A stretch of DNA of 64,000 bases, taken from contig PQAS01000047.1 of the NCBI GenBank assembly GCA_003104905.1, positions 1 to 64,000 of the forward strand, read 5' to 3'. Position 1 is the stretch's first letter, and every line of letters begins with the position of its first letter. Origin of the DNA: Candidatus Methanoperedentaceae archaeon (lineage in GTDB: Archaea; Halobacteriota; Methanosarcinia; Methanosarcinales; Methanoperedenaceae). Below, piece by piece: positions 17,062-25,925 of the stretch. The translations under genes were made by a program, and so were the position numbers. The notes beneath the pieces are model-generated. The model did not search any database, had not been told where the DNA came from, and worked only from the letters and a program-made list of their open reading frames with translations.

Positions 17062-17823
17062 TCAACCTATATATCTTAAATCTTCGTCCGTTGAAGCAGG
17101 CATCTGTCCTTGCTCCATTTCCCGCAGTTTTGCAACAATCTTTTCCATCTCTGAGGCGCGCTCCTCCAGCGCCTGCATATCAACATCTATTTCAAGGATT
17201 TTACACAGGACTTTGAGCACGGCCTGGGCGCTCTTGGGATCAACAAGATAACCTGATGTAACACCCATGAGGCACACCGCATCAATACCACGAAGCTCCC
17301 CTAGACCCAGAAGCAATCCCGAAGCTCCGACTATACCCCCGCCTGGCTCATTGGGTTTGAATTCAACACCATAGCCTTTTAGTTCTTTAACGAGTTTAAT
17401 ATTGTTTGCCGCCCCCAAAACAGTTTCAGTCTCCACAAGCTGGCCAACTCCGTATCCTCCCAGGGCATATATTCTCTCCACCTTGAATTCTTCCGCGATA
17501 TCAAGGAATACACCTGTTAATTCATAATGTCCTTCATTCGTAGCGCTCTGGTGGTCCCCAACGAGTATTAGGATGTCGTGCTTGCTTTTTGATTTATAGG
17601 CATACAACTCATTTTTTACCAGCCTGACAGTACCATCGTGTTCAACAATGACCTGCGGAGGCAGATGAGGGGAATAAATTTCCATTATTTTTTTTGCGCC
17701 AAGTTCCTCGACCATGTGCTCAGCTACAAGTTTCCCCACATGCCCTACCCCTGGAAGCCCTTCAATAAGTACAGGATTTTTCAATCGAGGTTTTCTAGTT
17801 CTCAAAATAGTTGTCTTGATCAT
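17062..17823 (-). CDS. PAC2 family protein (proteasome assembly chaperone-like)
   Basis: 253 residues of the archaeal PAC2 family. Signature stretches are VLIEGLPGVGHVGKLVAEHM near the N-terminus, ILILVGDHQSATNEGHYEL, YALGGYGVG and NEPGGGIVGASGLLLGLG. The family is related to eukaryotic proteasome assembly chaperone 2; its function in archaea is only inferred. The C-terminal ~50 residues form a predicted coiled coil (LEERASEMEKIVAKLREMEQ). The ATG overlaps the Nop10 stop codon by 4 bases, which makes this the last gene of the translation/replication superoperon. Confidence 0.88.
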   Translation of the reverse strand: MIKTTILRTRKPRLKNPVLIEGLPGVGHVGKLVAEHMVEELGAKKIMEIYSPHLPPQVIVEHDGTVRLVKNELYAYKSKSKHDILILVGDHQSATNEGHYELTGVFLDIAEEFKVERIYALGGYGVGQLVETETVLGAANNIKLVKELKGYGVEFKPNEPGGGIVGASGLLLGLGELRGIDAVCLMGVTSGYLVDPKSAQAVLKVLCKILEIDVDMQALEERASEMEKIVAKLREMEQGQMPASTDEDLRYIG

Positions 17824-17978
17824 GATTCGACCTTTTTTGTAATCCGTCTGTATTTCCCGTATCTGTCTTCAAGGGAAAAACGTGCAGGACGCGAGTATTT
17901 TGCTGGGGAGCCGCATATCGGACAGACTGCCTTGAGCGTATATCTCCCGCAGGCGCATTTTCTTATCTTGGATACCAT
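17820..17978 (-). CDS. nop10: H/ACA ribonucleoprotein subunit Nop10
   Basis: A 52-residue protein read directly from the minus strand: MVSKIRKCACGRYTLKAVCP, then ICGSPAKYSRPARFSLEDRY, ending KVES. The four cysteines (CAC and CPIC) form the zinc ribbon of archaeal Nop10. The ARFSLEDRYGKYRR segment is the conserved Cbf5-binding tail. Nop10 is an essential partner of the pseudouridine synthase Cbf5 in H/ACA guide RNPs. It overlaps PAC2 by 4 bases (ATGA) and follows aIF2alpha by 21 bases, the standard archaeal gene order. Confidence 0.95.
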   Translation of the reverse strand: MVSKIRKCACGRYTLKAVCPICGSPAKYSRPARFSLEDRYGKYRRITKKVES

Positions 17979-17999
17979 AACCGCAGGTTAGTAATAATA

Positions 18000-18800
18000 T
18001 TACGATCCGACTTTTTGTTCACTATATCTGTGGAACTCACCGCTTCCACCTGCTTTTTCAATGAGATGGATAGCCGATTGCGCCGCTTTCTTAAGAACGC
18101 CTTCAGCTTTCTTATAATCGGGAGCTGTTACATGGATCCTGTATCTTGGTGCGCCCACATAACTGATCTCAACGTTAATCTCCTCATTATCCACTTTATT
18201 TGCTATGCCCAATGCTTTCTTTATATGTTCTATCCCATCAGGGAGATAACACGTCAGGTCAATGTAACCGGAAATTTCGACCTGGGGCTTTTTAAGGTTA
18301 TCATGGGCAACTTTTGCGATTGCATCGGCTACTTCTTTTCCCACTCCTATTTTTATCAGGATCGACGTTCCTTCAAATCTTGATTTCTCAAATGCGGCAT
18401 AGACACTGCCGAATTTGTCATAGAACAGGTCAGTTAATTTGAGAAGGTCTTCAGTGCTTATCTTAACGGTCTTGGCAACATACTCGATCCATTTCTCTGC
18501 TTTCTGTTCATTCTTCCATTCCTGGATCTTTTCGCGCCGCTGATGCTCATTTACATCCTTAAGCGACAGGTCAATATGATGCTTTGCCGTATCAACATAC
18601 AGTACTTTGCATACTATCTTCTGGCCTTCCCTCACATGGTCCCTTATATACTTGACCCAGCCTGAGGCCACATCCGAGATATGGATTAATCCTTCTTTAT
18701 GTCCGTATTCATCAAGTTCAACGAAAGCCCCGAAATCGGTTACTCTCTTAACACTGCAAACAACATTGTCACCTTCATCGGGCCATCCGCTTCTTTCCAT
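18000..18800 (-). CDS. Translation initiation factor aIF2 subunit alpha
   Basis: About 266 residues. An S1 RNA-binding domain comes first (GDNVVCSVKRVTDFGAFVEL, then EGLIHISDVASGWVKYIRDH), followed by the helical domain and the C-terminal alpha-beta domain that binds the gamma subunit (RYRIHVTAPDYKKAEGVLKK). It is part of the heterotrimer that brings initiator tRNA to the small subunit. The likely start is ATG at 18800, overlapping the S27e stop as TGATG; a GTG one codon upstream is possible. It is in the conserved S27e-aIF2alpha-Nop10 order. Confidence 0.96.
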   Translation of the reverse strand: MERSGWPDEGDNVVCSVKRVTDFGAFVELDEYGHKEGLIHISDVASGWVKYIRDHVREGQKIVCKVLYVDTAKHHIDLSLKDVNEHQRREKIQEWKNEQKAEKWIEYVAKTVKISTEDLLKLTDLFYDKFGSVYAAFEKSRFEGTSILIKIGVGKEVADAIAKVAHDNLKKPQVEISGYIDLTCYLPDGIEHIKKALGIANKVDNEEINVEISYVGAPRYRIHVTAPDYKKAEGVLKKAAQSAIHLIEKAGGSGEFHRYSEQKVGS

Positions 18801-18973
18801 CACTCAAGAACCTCTACTATCTGTGTCTTTATGAACGCTTTCCCGCCTGTAGGTTCGGTAAGTGTTCTTCCGCAAACAAGACAGGTTACGGCAGTGCTTG
18901 CGCATCCGAAAATGACCTGCTCGTTCTCACAGTCGTTACATTTGACTTTTAAGAATCTGCTCTTTGGTTCCAT
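18800..18973 (-). CDS. 30S ribosomal protein S27e
   Basis: A 57-residue protein read from the minus strand: [40 protein letters not shown], then [17 protein letters not shown]. The four cysteines in CNDC and CLVC form the zinc ribbon typical of S27e. The stop codon overlaps the aIF2alpha start by one base. L44e ends 2 bases upstream. Length and residues match the family throughout. Confidence 0.96.
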   Translation of the reverse strand: MEPKSRFLKVKCNDCENEQVIFGCASTAVTCLVCGRTLTEPTGGKAFIKTQIVEVLE

Positions 18974-18975
18974 AA

Positions 18976-19260
18976 TTAAGACTCCACGATCTCAAATTTC
19001 CCCGCCCTGAAGCATTTGGGTTTCTGATGTGCTTTTTTGCATGTTTTACATCTATATCTCAGGTTAATGCGCTTTGTGGGCTTGTCCCCTCCGGGTACTT
19101 TTGAGAATTTACCTGAGTTTCCGATCCCTGTATGCCTGGCCTTTTGCCTGACTATTCTGGTCAATGTCGATGCTTGCCCCTTTTTTACTCTTTCCACTAC
19201 GTGCGGCGTATGGGTCTTGCATGACGGACAATATGTATTAAAGTTCTTGGGTATTTTCAT
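18976..19260 (-). CDS. 50S ribosomal protein L44e
   Basis: About 94 residues starting [20 protein letters not shown]. It has a zinc ribbon of CPSC and CKTC, a basic centre ([20 protein letters not shown]) and the C-terminal [15 protein letters not shown] typical of archaeal L44e. An upstream in-frame codon at 19269 would add three residues (MIL) and would overlap the GINS stop. The internal ATG at 19260 matches the family N-terminus. It sits between GINS and S27e in the conserved superoperon. Confidence 0.95.
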   Translation of the reverse strand: MKIPKNFNTYCPSCKTHTPHVVERVKKGQASTLTRIVRQKARHTGIGNSGKFSKVPGGDKPTKRINLRYRCKTCKKAHQKPKCFRAGKFEIVES

Positions 19261-19265
19261 GAGAA

Positions 19266-19985
19266 TCACCTTTTAACCATGATCTGAATGGCTGCCTTGC
19301 GATTAATCAATGCTTTAGCATTAATTGTCGATAAAACAGCAACATCTTCTTTTGCAAAGGTATAATTGCGTCCATCGACCCCAACAAATGTTGGAATGTC
19401 TTTTAGCAGACGCACCACAATGTATTCTTTACTTATATCCTTTTTGTCTGAAGGTTCTTTAATGGAATCATCCGGTTCTTTAATGGAATCATCCTTTTTT
19501 TCAGGAGATTCTTTGCTAATATCGTTTTTCTCCGGGATTTCGGGTAACTTATCCGGCGCGGTTTGATGATGAGTTCTCTTGAATATATTATTGACGACTT
19601 CACTCCTCCACTCGGTCATCACTTCAAGAAGTCTGTTATAGAAGATCTTTTCTTCATGTGTCATTGAATCAAGGTTATGTTTTTCCTTCTGTTTTGAAGT
19701 CTCATGAAGAGACATTTCAGCATTATACCTTGCTTCATTGATTATTTTGGTCGTTCGCTTATAGATTATGCTCTCAATAGCGTTCTTGACCGTCTTTTGT
19801 TCATCCTCAATAATATCATGCTTTATACTGTACGGATCATCGATCTTATGCTTTTCATCTTCAAGGTCCTGAATCTGCCCTGCGACTTTCCCGTAAAAAT
19901 CCCCTTCAAGTGGAACAAGTTTCTTTCGTTCCTCTCTTTCCACTCTCAAGATGTTTTCAAGGTTTATCCGGGATTTTTCAGGCAT
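19266..19985 (-). CDS. DNA replication GINS complex protein (Gins51/Gins15 type)
   Basis: About 239 residues. The N-terminal helical A domain ([20 protein letters not shown]) is joined by a charged, poorly conserved linker (about residues 150-190) to a C-terminal B domain ending [11 protein letters not shown]. This A-then-B order is that of the archaeal Gins51 subunit, which links MCM helicase and GAN/Cdc45 at the fork. The linker contains a perfect duplication of seven residues (DDSIKEP twice) caused by a 21-base tandem repeat. The ATG at 19985 overlaps the end of priS by 8 bases, so primase and GINS are translated together. Confidence 0.9.
   Translation of the reverse strand: MPEKSRINLENILRVEREERKKLVPLEGDFYGKVAGQIQDLEDEKHKIDDPYSIKHDIIEDEQKTVKNAIESIIYKRTTKIINEARYNAEMSLHETSKQKEKHNLDSMTHEEKIFYNRLLEVMTEWRSEVVNNIFKRTHHQTAPDKLPEIPEKNDISKESPEKKDDSIKEPDDSIKEPSDKKDISKEYIVVRLLKDIPTFVGVDGRNYTFAKEDVAVLSTINAKALINRKAAIQIMVKR
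19453..19494. repeat. Perfect 21-base tandem duplication inside the GINS linker
   Basis: ggttctttaatggaatcatc plus c occurs twice head to tail (19453-19473 and 19474-19494), without mismatches. It is in frame and duplicates DDSIKEP in the disordered linker. The absence of mismatches suggests a recent slippage event. Confidence 0.9.
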
Positions 19986-21279
19986 ATTCAGCAGCTCCAC
20001 GACACATTAGATATATTGCCGCATATTCTGGCAGGGTGTTCTTACCTTCTGTCACTGTAAAGCTTTTTCCCTTCATCTCAACTTTTGAATTCTGAGGCTT
20101 AAGAGGCGAAATGATCTCAATGTCTATCATCTTTTCACTGAATACCACGGCATCATTAAGAGGCTCAAAATTCCCGAATTCGGAAAGAGATAATGGCACG
20201 ACACGCATCCCTGAGCCGCCATGAAGAGAGGAAGGCAGTCGAATGAGACGACGGATATCCGCTGTGACAGGTTCGTCGGTGTGACCACCCCCTAAATGAA
20301 TACTCTCTTCTTGAATAGCCTGGTCTACTATGGCATCAAAAAGGTCAGTAATATTTGGAAAGTCGATAAATCCTTTTTCTATCATCTCTATATATTTTGG
20401 ATCTTCTGCAAATTTTCTAACTTTGTTTAATTTAGCACCTGTTCCTTTATTAAAATCACCCAATCTTTGGTCCATATCTTCTGAAATATTTTTAATATTT
20501 GCTTTTTTTAAATTGTAATTTCTGATTAAATTAACAATTTGAATTTCAACCTCCAAATCATCTTTTTTCGATATATCTATCAGAAAATGAATTAGAAATT
20601 GACTTATGCGTTTCCCCCATCCAAATCCTCCAGGTCTATCTTCAAAAGATGCAATTCTTCTTGGAGAATCCAGTTCTATTTTTCTAAATCTACCTTCATC
20701 ATGCACCATACGCTTTGCAGGCTTGAACAAAAAATTAATATTTAATCCAGTACCGCTCACATAATCCACAATCTCCCTTCTTTCCGCACTTTCAAGCTTA
20801 CGCACTTTAGGATCTCTCACATGGATATGATACCCGCGCCCCCCTGAGAAGACTATGTTTATATTACTTTCCAGGAAGCCAAAATCCTGGATCAGGAAAT
20901 CCAGGAGTTTTCCTGTTTCTGATTTCACATTGGAGAGCATTTCGGCGTATGATCGTACCTTCCCGGGCAAATGGTCTGCATCAAGATCAAAAATCAGGTC
21001 GGCTCCCTGCCATTTTTTTTCCTTCATGGTGGCAGCGCCCGGAAACTCATAATATGCAGCCGAATGGTAAGCATGCGCCGGGACCATTGCACGAATGTAA
21101 TCAAAAGCTTCATTTTCCCGGGAAAAAGCCTTGTGACGGCGCATCACTACTTCAGGAAGTTCATCAAAGAATATAAAACCCCATTCGCGCCTCACGAAAT
21201 CATGAGGCAGGGCAAGATTTGAGTTCTGGTAATAATCTGCAAACCTTTTTCTTAAGTATTGCTTTGTCCTGAAATTCAC
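19978..21279 (-). CDS. priS: DNA primase small (catalytic) subunit PriS
   Basis: 433 residues. The metal-binding aspartates D98 and D100 sit in LIFDLDADH and the nucleotide-binding motif is SGGRGYHIHVRDPKVRKL (about residues 144-161). Together these are the hallmark of archaeo-eukaryotic primases. The C-terminal part has SLHGGSGMRVVPLS. It makes RNA/DNA primers with PriL, which is not in this window. It is the first gene of the superoperon priS-gins51-L44e-S27e-aIF2alpha-nop10-PAC2, which spans 17.06-21.28 kb on the minus strand with overlapping or near-overlapping genes throughout. Confidence 0.95.
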   Translation of the reverse strand: MNFRTKQYLRKRFADYYQNSNLALPHDFVRREWGFIFFDELPEVVMRRHKAFSRENEAFDYIRAMVPAHAYHSAAYYEFPGAATMKEKKWQGADLIFDLDADHLPGKVRSYAEMLSNVKSETGKLLDFLIQDFGFLESNINIVFSGGRGYHIHVRDPKVRKLESAERREIVDYVSGTGLNINFLFKPAKRMVHDEGRFRKIELDSPRRIASFEDRPGGFGWGKRISQFLIHFLIDISKKDDLEVEIQIVNLIRNYNLKKANIKNISEDMDQRLGDFNKGTGAKLNKVRKFAEDPKYIEMIEKGFIDFPNITDLFDAIVDQAIQEESIHLGGGHTDEPVTADIRRLIRLPSSLHGGSGMRVVPLSLSEFGNFEPLNDAVVFSEKMIDIEIISPLKPQNSKVEMKGKSFTVTEGKNTLPEYAAIYLMCRGAAEYA

Positions 21280-21401
21280 ATGTTTTTATTATCCTCAAAG
21301 CATAAAACCGTAATGTATCCCTATAGCGACAATAAAATGTATTGAAGAAGATGATGGGTTACGAGCGTTTGGGTTGAAGAAATAGTATTCATCAAGTCAA
21401 G

Positions 21402-21587
21402 GGAACACGGATTGCGCGGATGACGCGGATGCGCGCGGATTTGGGGTTCTAATTCAAATATTTCTTTCCTGCAAATTCGTTCTGATAATTCACTTTGAAG
21501 CATTTTTGTTTCTCCTCTTTGACCGAACACGAAAAACTGATCAATAATATCCGTGTGAATCCGTTTGATCCGTGTAATCCGTGTTCC
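21402..21587 (-). pseudogene. Remnant of a GxxExxY-type gene within a CACGGATT-type inverted repeat
   Basis: Two imperfect ~42-base arms (21402-21443 and 21546-21587) are inverted copies built of a 9-10 base CACGGATT-like period; ggaacacggatt is shared at the outer ends. Read on the minus strand, the interior holds MLQSELSERI, which resembles the first residues of GxxExxY-family proteins (nuclease-like, often preceded by exactly this kind of repeat), and then loses the family sequence. It appears to be a deletion remnant. The 486-base gap between priS and etfB also holds the etfB promoter region (atatatttaaaaag at about 21636 and gaatataatac at about 21718). Confidence 0.45.
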
Positions 21588-21765
21588 TATCATTTTCAGT
21601 AGTTAGAGAAACATATTAAATAAATAAAGAGTAATATATTTAAAAAGTAGCAAAACTAACTTGACGATATGGGTGTATCTCCTATGGTTTATGCAATAAG
21701 TTTTATAGTTGTAAATAGAATATAATACAGATTAGACTAAATATGGGTGCTAAAGGGATGATTGA

Positions 21766-22578
21766 ATGCTAATAGTTACATGTGTAAAACAGGTGCCGGA
21801 TACTACCCAGGTCAAAGTTGACCCGGTCACAGGCACTTTGATCCGGGAAGGTGTGCCTTTCATCATAAATCCGTTCGATACTTACGCTTTAGAAGAAAGC
21901 CTGAGGCTAAAAGAAAAATACGGGTTCAAAGTGGCTGTAATTTCAATGGGTCCGCCCAATACTGAAGTTACGCTGCGAAAAGCCCTCTCACTGGGAGCTG
22001 ATGAAGTGATACTTCTGAGCGACAGGGCATTTGGCGGGGCTGATACCCTGGCTACCAGCCTGGTCCTTGCCGAAGCCATCAAGAAACTCGGCCAGACTCA
22101 AGAGGTGGCTATGGTAATTTGCGGCAGGCAGACCATTGATGGGGATACGGCACAGGTCGGGCCGGGGATCGCAACCCGTTTAGGTTATTCACAATTGACC
22201 CTTGTAGACCATATTGAAAGCCTGGACCTGAAAGCAAAAAAAATTGTTGTCAGGCGCAGGCTCGAAGGCAGGCATGAAATCGTGCAGGCGCCATTACCTG
22301 CAATGATCTCGGTGCTCCGGGAAATAAACCGTCCACGCTATCCCACAGTTCCCATGCGACTTTTTGCACAGGACGCACCTGTAACATTGTGGAATAACAA
22401 AGCGATGGGATTAAAAGAAGACACAATCGGACTTAAGGGCTCTGCTACACAGGTGCGAAAGATCTTTTCACCCCAGAGGGAAAAGGGCGAAATAATCGGT
22501 GACGGGATCAAAGATCCAAAAGCTGCAGCCGGATTATTAATCGAGAAGCTCAAAGAAAAGAACATCGTGTGTTTATAG
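21766..22578 (+). CDS. etfB: Electron transfer flavoprotein beta subunit
   Basis: 270 residues. The N-terminal MLIVTCVKQVPDTTQVKVDP is the family signature. CGRQTIDGDTAQVGPGIATR is the nucleotide-binding segment, and LEGRHEIVQAPLPAMISVLR is typical of the beta subunit. It forms a heterodimer with EtfA that carries electrons from acyl-CoA dehydrogenase-type enzymes. It has a ribosome binding site (gggatga) 6 bases before the ATG. It overlaps etfA by about 10 bases if EtfA starts at the GTG. It is first of a three-gene unit ending in the membrane FeS oxidoreductase. Confidence 0.95.
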   Translation: MLIVTCVKQVPDTTQVKVDPVTGTLIREGVPFIINPFDTYALEESLRLKEKYGFKVAVISMGPPNTEVTLRKALSLGADEVILLSDRAFGGADTLATSLVLAEAIKKLGQTQEVAMVICGRQTIDGDTAQVGPGIATRLGYSQLTLVDHIESLDLKAKKIVVRRRLEGRHEIVQAPLPAMISVLREINRPRYPTVPMRLFAQDAPVTLWNNKAMGLKEDTIGLKGSATQVRKIFSPQREKGEIIGDGIKDPKAAAGLLIEKLKEKNIVCL

Positions 22579-23921
22579 ATTTTGAGGCATACATGGAAGA
22601 GGAGAAAAAGATACGCAAACCCCGCGGTGTAGCTAAACTTATCCCGGGAAAATGCATAGCTTGCGGAGCACGCTGCCAGAGCGCCTGCCCTGAAGATACA
22701 ATTGAAATGAATGATAAGGGTGAGCCTGTCATCAATTTAGAAAAGTGTATTGGCTGTCGAAGGTGTGTCAAGGTTTGCCCTGCCGAAGCCCTGGAGATGT
22801 ATTATACTCCTGAAGAACAAAAGATACTTGACCAGATAGCTTCTTCTTCAAAGGAAAAAGAACCGCAGGAGGCAAGTATTGAGGAAGCCGGGATCAAAGA
22901 ATACAAAAATGTCTGGGTCTTTGTGGAGCATACGGAAGGTGAGCCTGCTACGGTTTCATGGGAATTGCTGGGTGCGGGAGCAAAGCTGGCAACCTCCCTG
23001 AAGGTAGAGCTGTGTTCTGTTGTGATCGGCGACAAAGTAAACCACCTTTGCCAGGAGTCCTTTGCCTACGGTGCTAACCGTGTCTATTTAATAGATGCTC
23101 CCGTTTTTCACTACTATCGCACTGAGACTTTTAACAAAGCCATTTGTTACCTGGTAAAAAAGTACAAACCAGAAGTACTTTTAATGGGTGCAACGGGTCT
23201 GGGAAGAGACCTGGCAGGCGCAGTTGCCACAAAACTCAATACCGGCCTGACTGCGGATTGTACCGGACTTGATGTTGATGATAAGGGTTATTTGCTGCAG
23301 ACACGCCCAGCCTTTGGCGGGAATATCATGGCAACCATTTTTACTGAGCGCACAAGGCCGCAAATGTCTACTGTCCGGCCCCACGTAATGCTTTTGCCGA
23401 AAAAGGATACTTCGCGAAAGGGAGAGATCGTCATTGAGTCAATGATGATTAAAGAAGAAGATGTTGCCACCAAAGTTTTAGAGGTAGTCGAAGATCAAAG
23501 GGCAGAATGCGACCTGGCGGCAGCCGAAGTAATCGTTTCCGGGGGACGGGGCATGAGTTCAGGCGAAAATTTCACGTTATTACAGCAGCTTGCTGATGAA
23601 CTGGGAGGGGTTGTTGGCTGTTCGCGGGCTGTAGTGGAAGCCGGCTGGATGCCAGCTGAACGGCAGGTGGGACAGACCGGCAAGACGGTAAGACCGAAGA
23701 TCTATATCGCGTGCGGCATCAGCGGCGCTATCCAGCACCTGGTAGGTATGCAAAGTTCAGATGTTATCATCGCTATCAACCAGGATAAATATGCCCCGAT
23801 TTTTGAGGTTGCTACCTATGGGATCGTGGGAGATGTATTCCAGGTTGTTCCGGCCATCATCAACAATATCAGGGAAATACGCGCTAAGAAAAGTGGATCA
23901 TCATCGAACAGGAAGGAGTAA
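22569..23921 (+). CDS. etfA: Electron transfer flavoprotein alpha subunit with N-terminal ferredoxin domain
   Basis: 450 residues. Residues ~20-75 carry two [4Fe-4S] motifs: CIACGARCQSACP, in which the first spacing is one residue longer than usual, and CIGCRRCVKVCP. The Etf alpha body follows, with the FAD domain (GGRGMSSGENF, then GQTGKTVRPKIYIACGISG and HLVGM). Ferredoxin-fused EtfA occurs in Etf complexes that pass electrons onward to membrane FeS oxidoreductases and in some bifurcating Etfs. The start may be GTG 22569 or ATG 22593. The next gene begins 3 bases after the stop, so the proteins are made together. Confidence 0.93.
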   Translation: MFIDFEAYMEEEKKIRKPRGVAKLIPGKCIACGARCQSACPEDTIEMNDKGEPVINLEKCIGCRRCVKVCPAEALEMYYTPEEQKILDQIASSSKEKEPQEASIEEAGIKEYKNVWVFVEHTEGEPATVSWELLGAGAKLATSLKVELCSVVIGDKVNHLCQESFAYGANRVYLIDAPVFHYYRTETFNKAICYLVKKYKPEVLLMGATGLGRDLAGAVATKLNTGLTADCTGLDVDDKGYLLQTRPAFGGNIMATIFTERTRPQMSTVRPHVMLLPKKDTSRKGEIVIESMMIKEEDVATKVLEVVEDQRAECDLAAAEVIVSGGRGMSSGENFTLLQQLADELGGVVGCSRAVVEAGWMPAERQVGQTGKTVRPKIYIACGISGAIQHLVGMQSSDVIIAINQDKYAPIFEVATYGIVGDVFQVVPAIINNIREIRAKKSGSSSNRKE

Positions 23922-23924
23922 TTT

Positions 23925-25901
23925 ATGTCGCTTTACATCAGTACAATTGTTTTTGCAGTCGCTATAGTGCTTTTTTGCTGGAGTTGTTACAGGCGCTTTC
24001 GTCTCCTGTTGATAGGGAAGGCCGAAGATCGCTTTAAGGATGCAGGCAGGCGTATATGGAACGTGCTGTATTACGCATTTGGGCAGAGGTGCACTGTTTC
24101 CCACGGATATCGTTTTGGCTGGAACCACCTGGTTCTTTTCTGGTCTTTTATGATACTATTGGTAGCCAACACCGAATTCCTTCTTGAGGGGCTGTTTCCT
24201 GATTACATAAGCTTCTCGCTGTTACCTGTGGACATATACCATCCATTGGCCGTCTTGATCGAGATAGCATCAGTTCTTGCCCTTCTGGCGGTGTGCATTG
24301 CGATCACCCGCCGCCTTGCTTTTCCCCCTTCATACATTGAAGCAAGGAGCAGGGATGCTTTTATTATTCTGGGTCTTATCGCTTTGCTTATGCTGGCATT
24401 TTTCGGTTTACATGCCAGCGAGATAGCACAGGGCAGTGAAGAAGCAGCTTCTTATATGCCTGTTTCGGAATTCTTAGCTTCAGCTTTTCTAACGAATGTT
24501 TCACCGGGAAGCCTGACAGGATATATCGAAGCTTTCTGGTGGCTGCATGCCATTGTGCTTCTGGGTTTCCTGAATTACCTGCCTTATAGTAAGCACATGC
24601 ATATCCTGGCAGGCATCCCAAATGTATTTTTCAGAAGCCTCACCAAGGTCAATACCCAACCCAGGGAAGAATTTAAAAAAGGTAATGTCTACGGTGCCGG
24701 GAAAATTGACCGGTTTACCTGGAAAGGTCTGTTTGACTCTTATTCATGTACTGAATGCGGGCGCTGCTCGGATAATTGTCCGGCTACTGCAACGGGTAAG
24801 CTATTGAATCCCCGTCTTGTTATCCATGATATTAAAGTCAATTTGCTGAAAAATGGTCCCCTGATCACCGAAAGGAAAGAAACGGTATTGCCATTGATCG
24901 GCGGCGGCAGGGAAGGCAGTATTTCAGAAGAGGTTCTCTGGGCCTGTACAACCTGCGGGGCTTGTATGGAAGTATGTCCTGTGTTCATTGAGCATGTCCC
25001 AAAGATCGTTGATATGCGCCGGGCTCTTGTGGAGATGAGCGCAAAAGTCCCTGATGAATTACTATCCCTTTTTGAAAATACGGAACAGCGCAGTAATCCC
25101 TGGGGTATTGTGCCGGCAGAACGTGAAAAATGGGCTGCGCAGGCTGATGTAAAACCTTTTGTGGCTGGTGAGACGCAATATTTGTTCTATGTGGGATGTT
25201 TTGGGGCATACGATGCACGCAGCAGGAAAGTTTCAATTGCCATTTCCAGGATACTGAATTCCAGCGGCATTTCCTGGGGTATCCTTGGAAAAGATGAGTT
25301 GTGCTGCGGTGATAGCCTGCGCCGCCTGGGAAATGAATTCGTTTTTGACCGCATGGTCCTGGAAAATATTAAGATTTTTAAGGAAAAAGGCATTAAAAAA
25401 ATCATTACCCAATGTCCGCATTGTTATAATACCCTGAAGAACGATTACCGCCAGTATGGATTGGAACTTGAAGTCATCCATCACACTGAGTTCATAAATG
25501 AAATGATAAAATCAGGAAAATTAAAGCTGAATGGGGCAAAAGACATGGGCAATCTTGTGTTCCATGATTCCTGCTACCTGGGACGCTATAATGGGATATA
25601 TGAAGCCCCTCGATCCGTTATTGCTTCGGTTACAGGGAAGGCGCCGATCGAAATGGACCGCCGCAATGATAGATCTTTTTGCTGCGGTGCGGGCGGCGGG
25701 CGAATGTGGATGGAAGAAGGTACAGGCAAACGCATCAATGTGGAGCGAACCGAAGAAGCACTGAAGAAAAATTCCGGAACGATTTGCGTATGCTGCCCCT
25801 ATTGCATGACCATGTTTGAAGATGGATTAAAAGGCATAAAAGCGGACGATAAAGTGCAGGTACTTGACCTGGCCGAGATAGTGAGTGAAGCGTTGAAATG
25901 A
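23925..25901 (+). CDS. Membrane FeS oxidoreductase, HdrDE-like fusion (putative Etf:quinone oxidoreductase)
   Basis: 658 residues. The first ~240 residues hold about six membrane helices of the NarI/HdrE cytochrome b type, with histidines available for haem (GWNHLVLFW, DIYHPLAVLIE, WWLHAIVLLG, SKHMHIL). Two ferredoxin motifs follow (CTECGRCSDNCP and CTTCGACMEVCP). Two CCG domains come next (ELCCGDSLRR with CPHCYN; DSCYLGRYNG with SFCCGAGGG and CPYC). The same architecture acts as Etf:menaquinone oxidoreductase in bacteria that oxidise fatty acids. Placement directly after etfBA supports that role. A ribosome binding site ggaaggag precedes the ATG. The acceptor, menaquinone or methanophenazine, is not decided by sequence. 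Confidence 0.88.
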   Translation: MSLYISTIVFAVAIVLFCWSCYRRFRLLLIGKAEDRFKDAGRRIWNVLYYAFGQRCTVSHGYRFGWNHLVLFWSFMILLVANTEFLLEGLFPDYISFSLLPVDIYHPLAVLIEIASVLALLAVCIAITRRLAFPPSYIEARSRDAFIILGLIALLMLAFFGLHASEIAQGSEEAASYMPVSEFLASAFLTNVSPGSLTGYIEAFWWLHAIVLLGFLNYLPYSKHMHILAGIPNVFFRSLTKVNTQPREEFKKGNVYGAGKIDRFTWKGLFDSYSCTECGRCSDNCPATATGKLLNPRLVIHDIKVNLLKNGPLITERKETVLPLIGGGREGSISEEVLWACTTCGACMEVCPVFIEHVPKIVDMRRALVEMSAKVPDELLSLFENTEQRSNPWGIVPAEREKWAAQADVKPFVAGETQYLFYVGCFGAYDARSRKVSIAISRILNSSGISWGILGKDELCCGDSLRRLGNEFVFDRMVLENIKIFKEKGIKKIITQCPHCYNTLKNDYRQYGLELEVIHHTEFINEMIKSGKLKLNGAKDMGNLVFHDSCYLGRYNGIYEAPRSVIASVTGKAPIEMDRRNDRSFCCGAGGGRMWMEEGTGKRINVERTEEALKKNSGTICVCCPYCMTMFEDGLKGIKADDKVQVLDLAEIVSEALK

Positions 25902-25925
25902 ACAAGATTTGGAACTGCTAAAATC

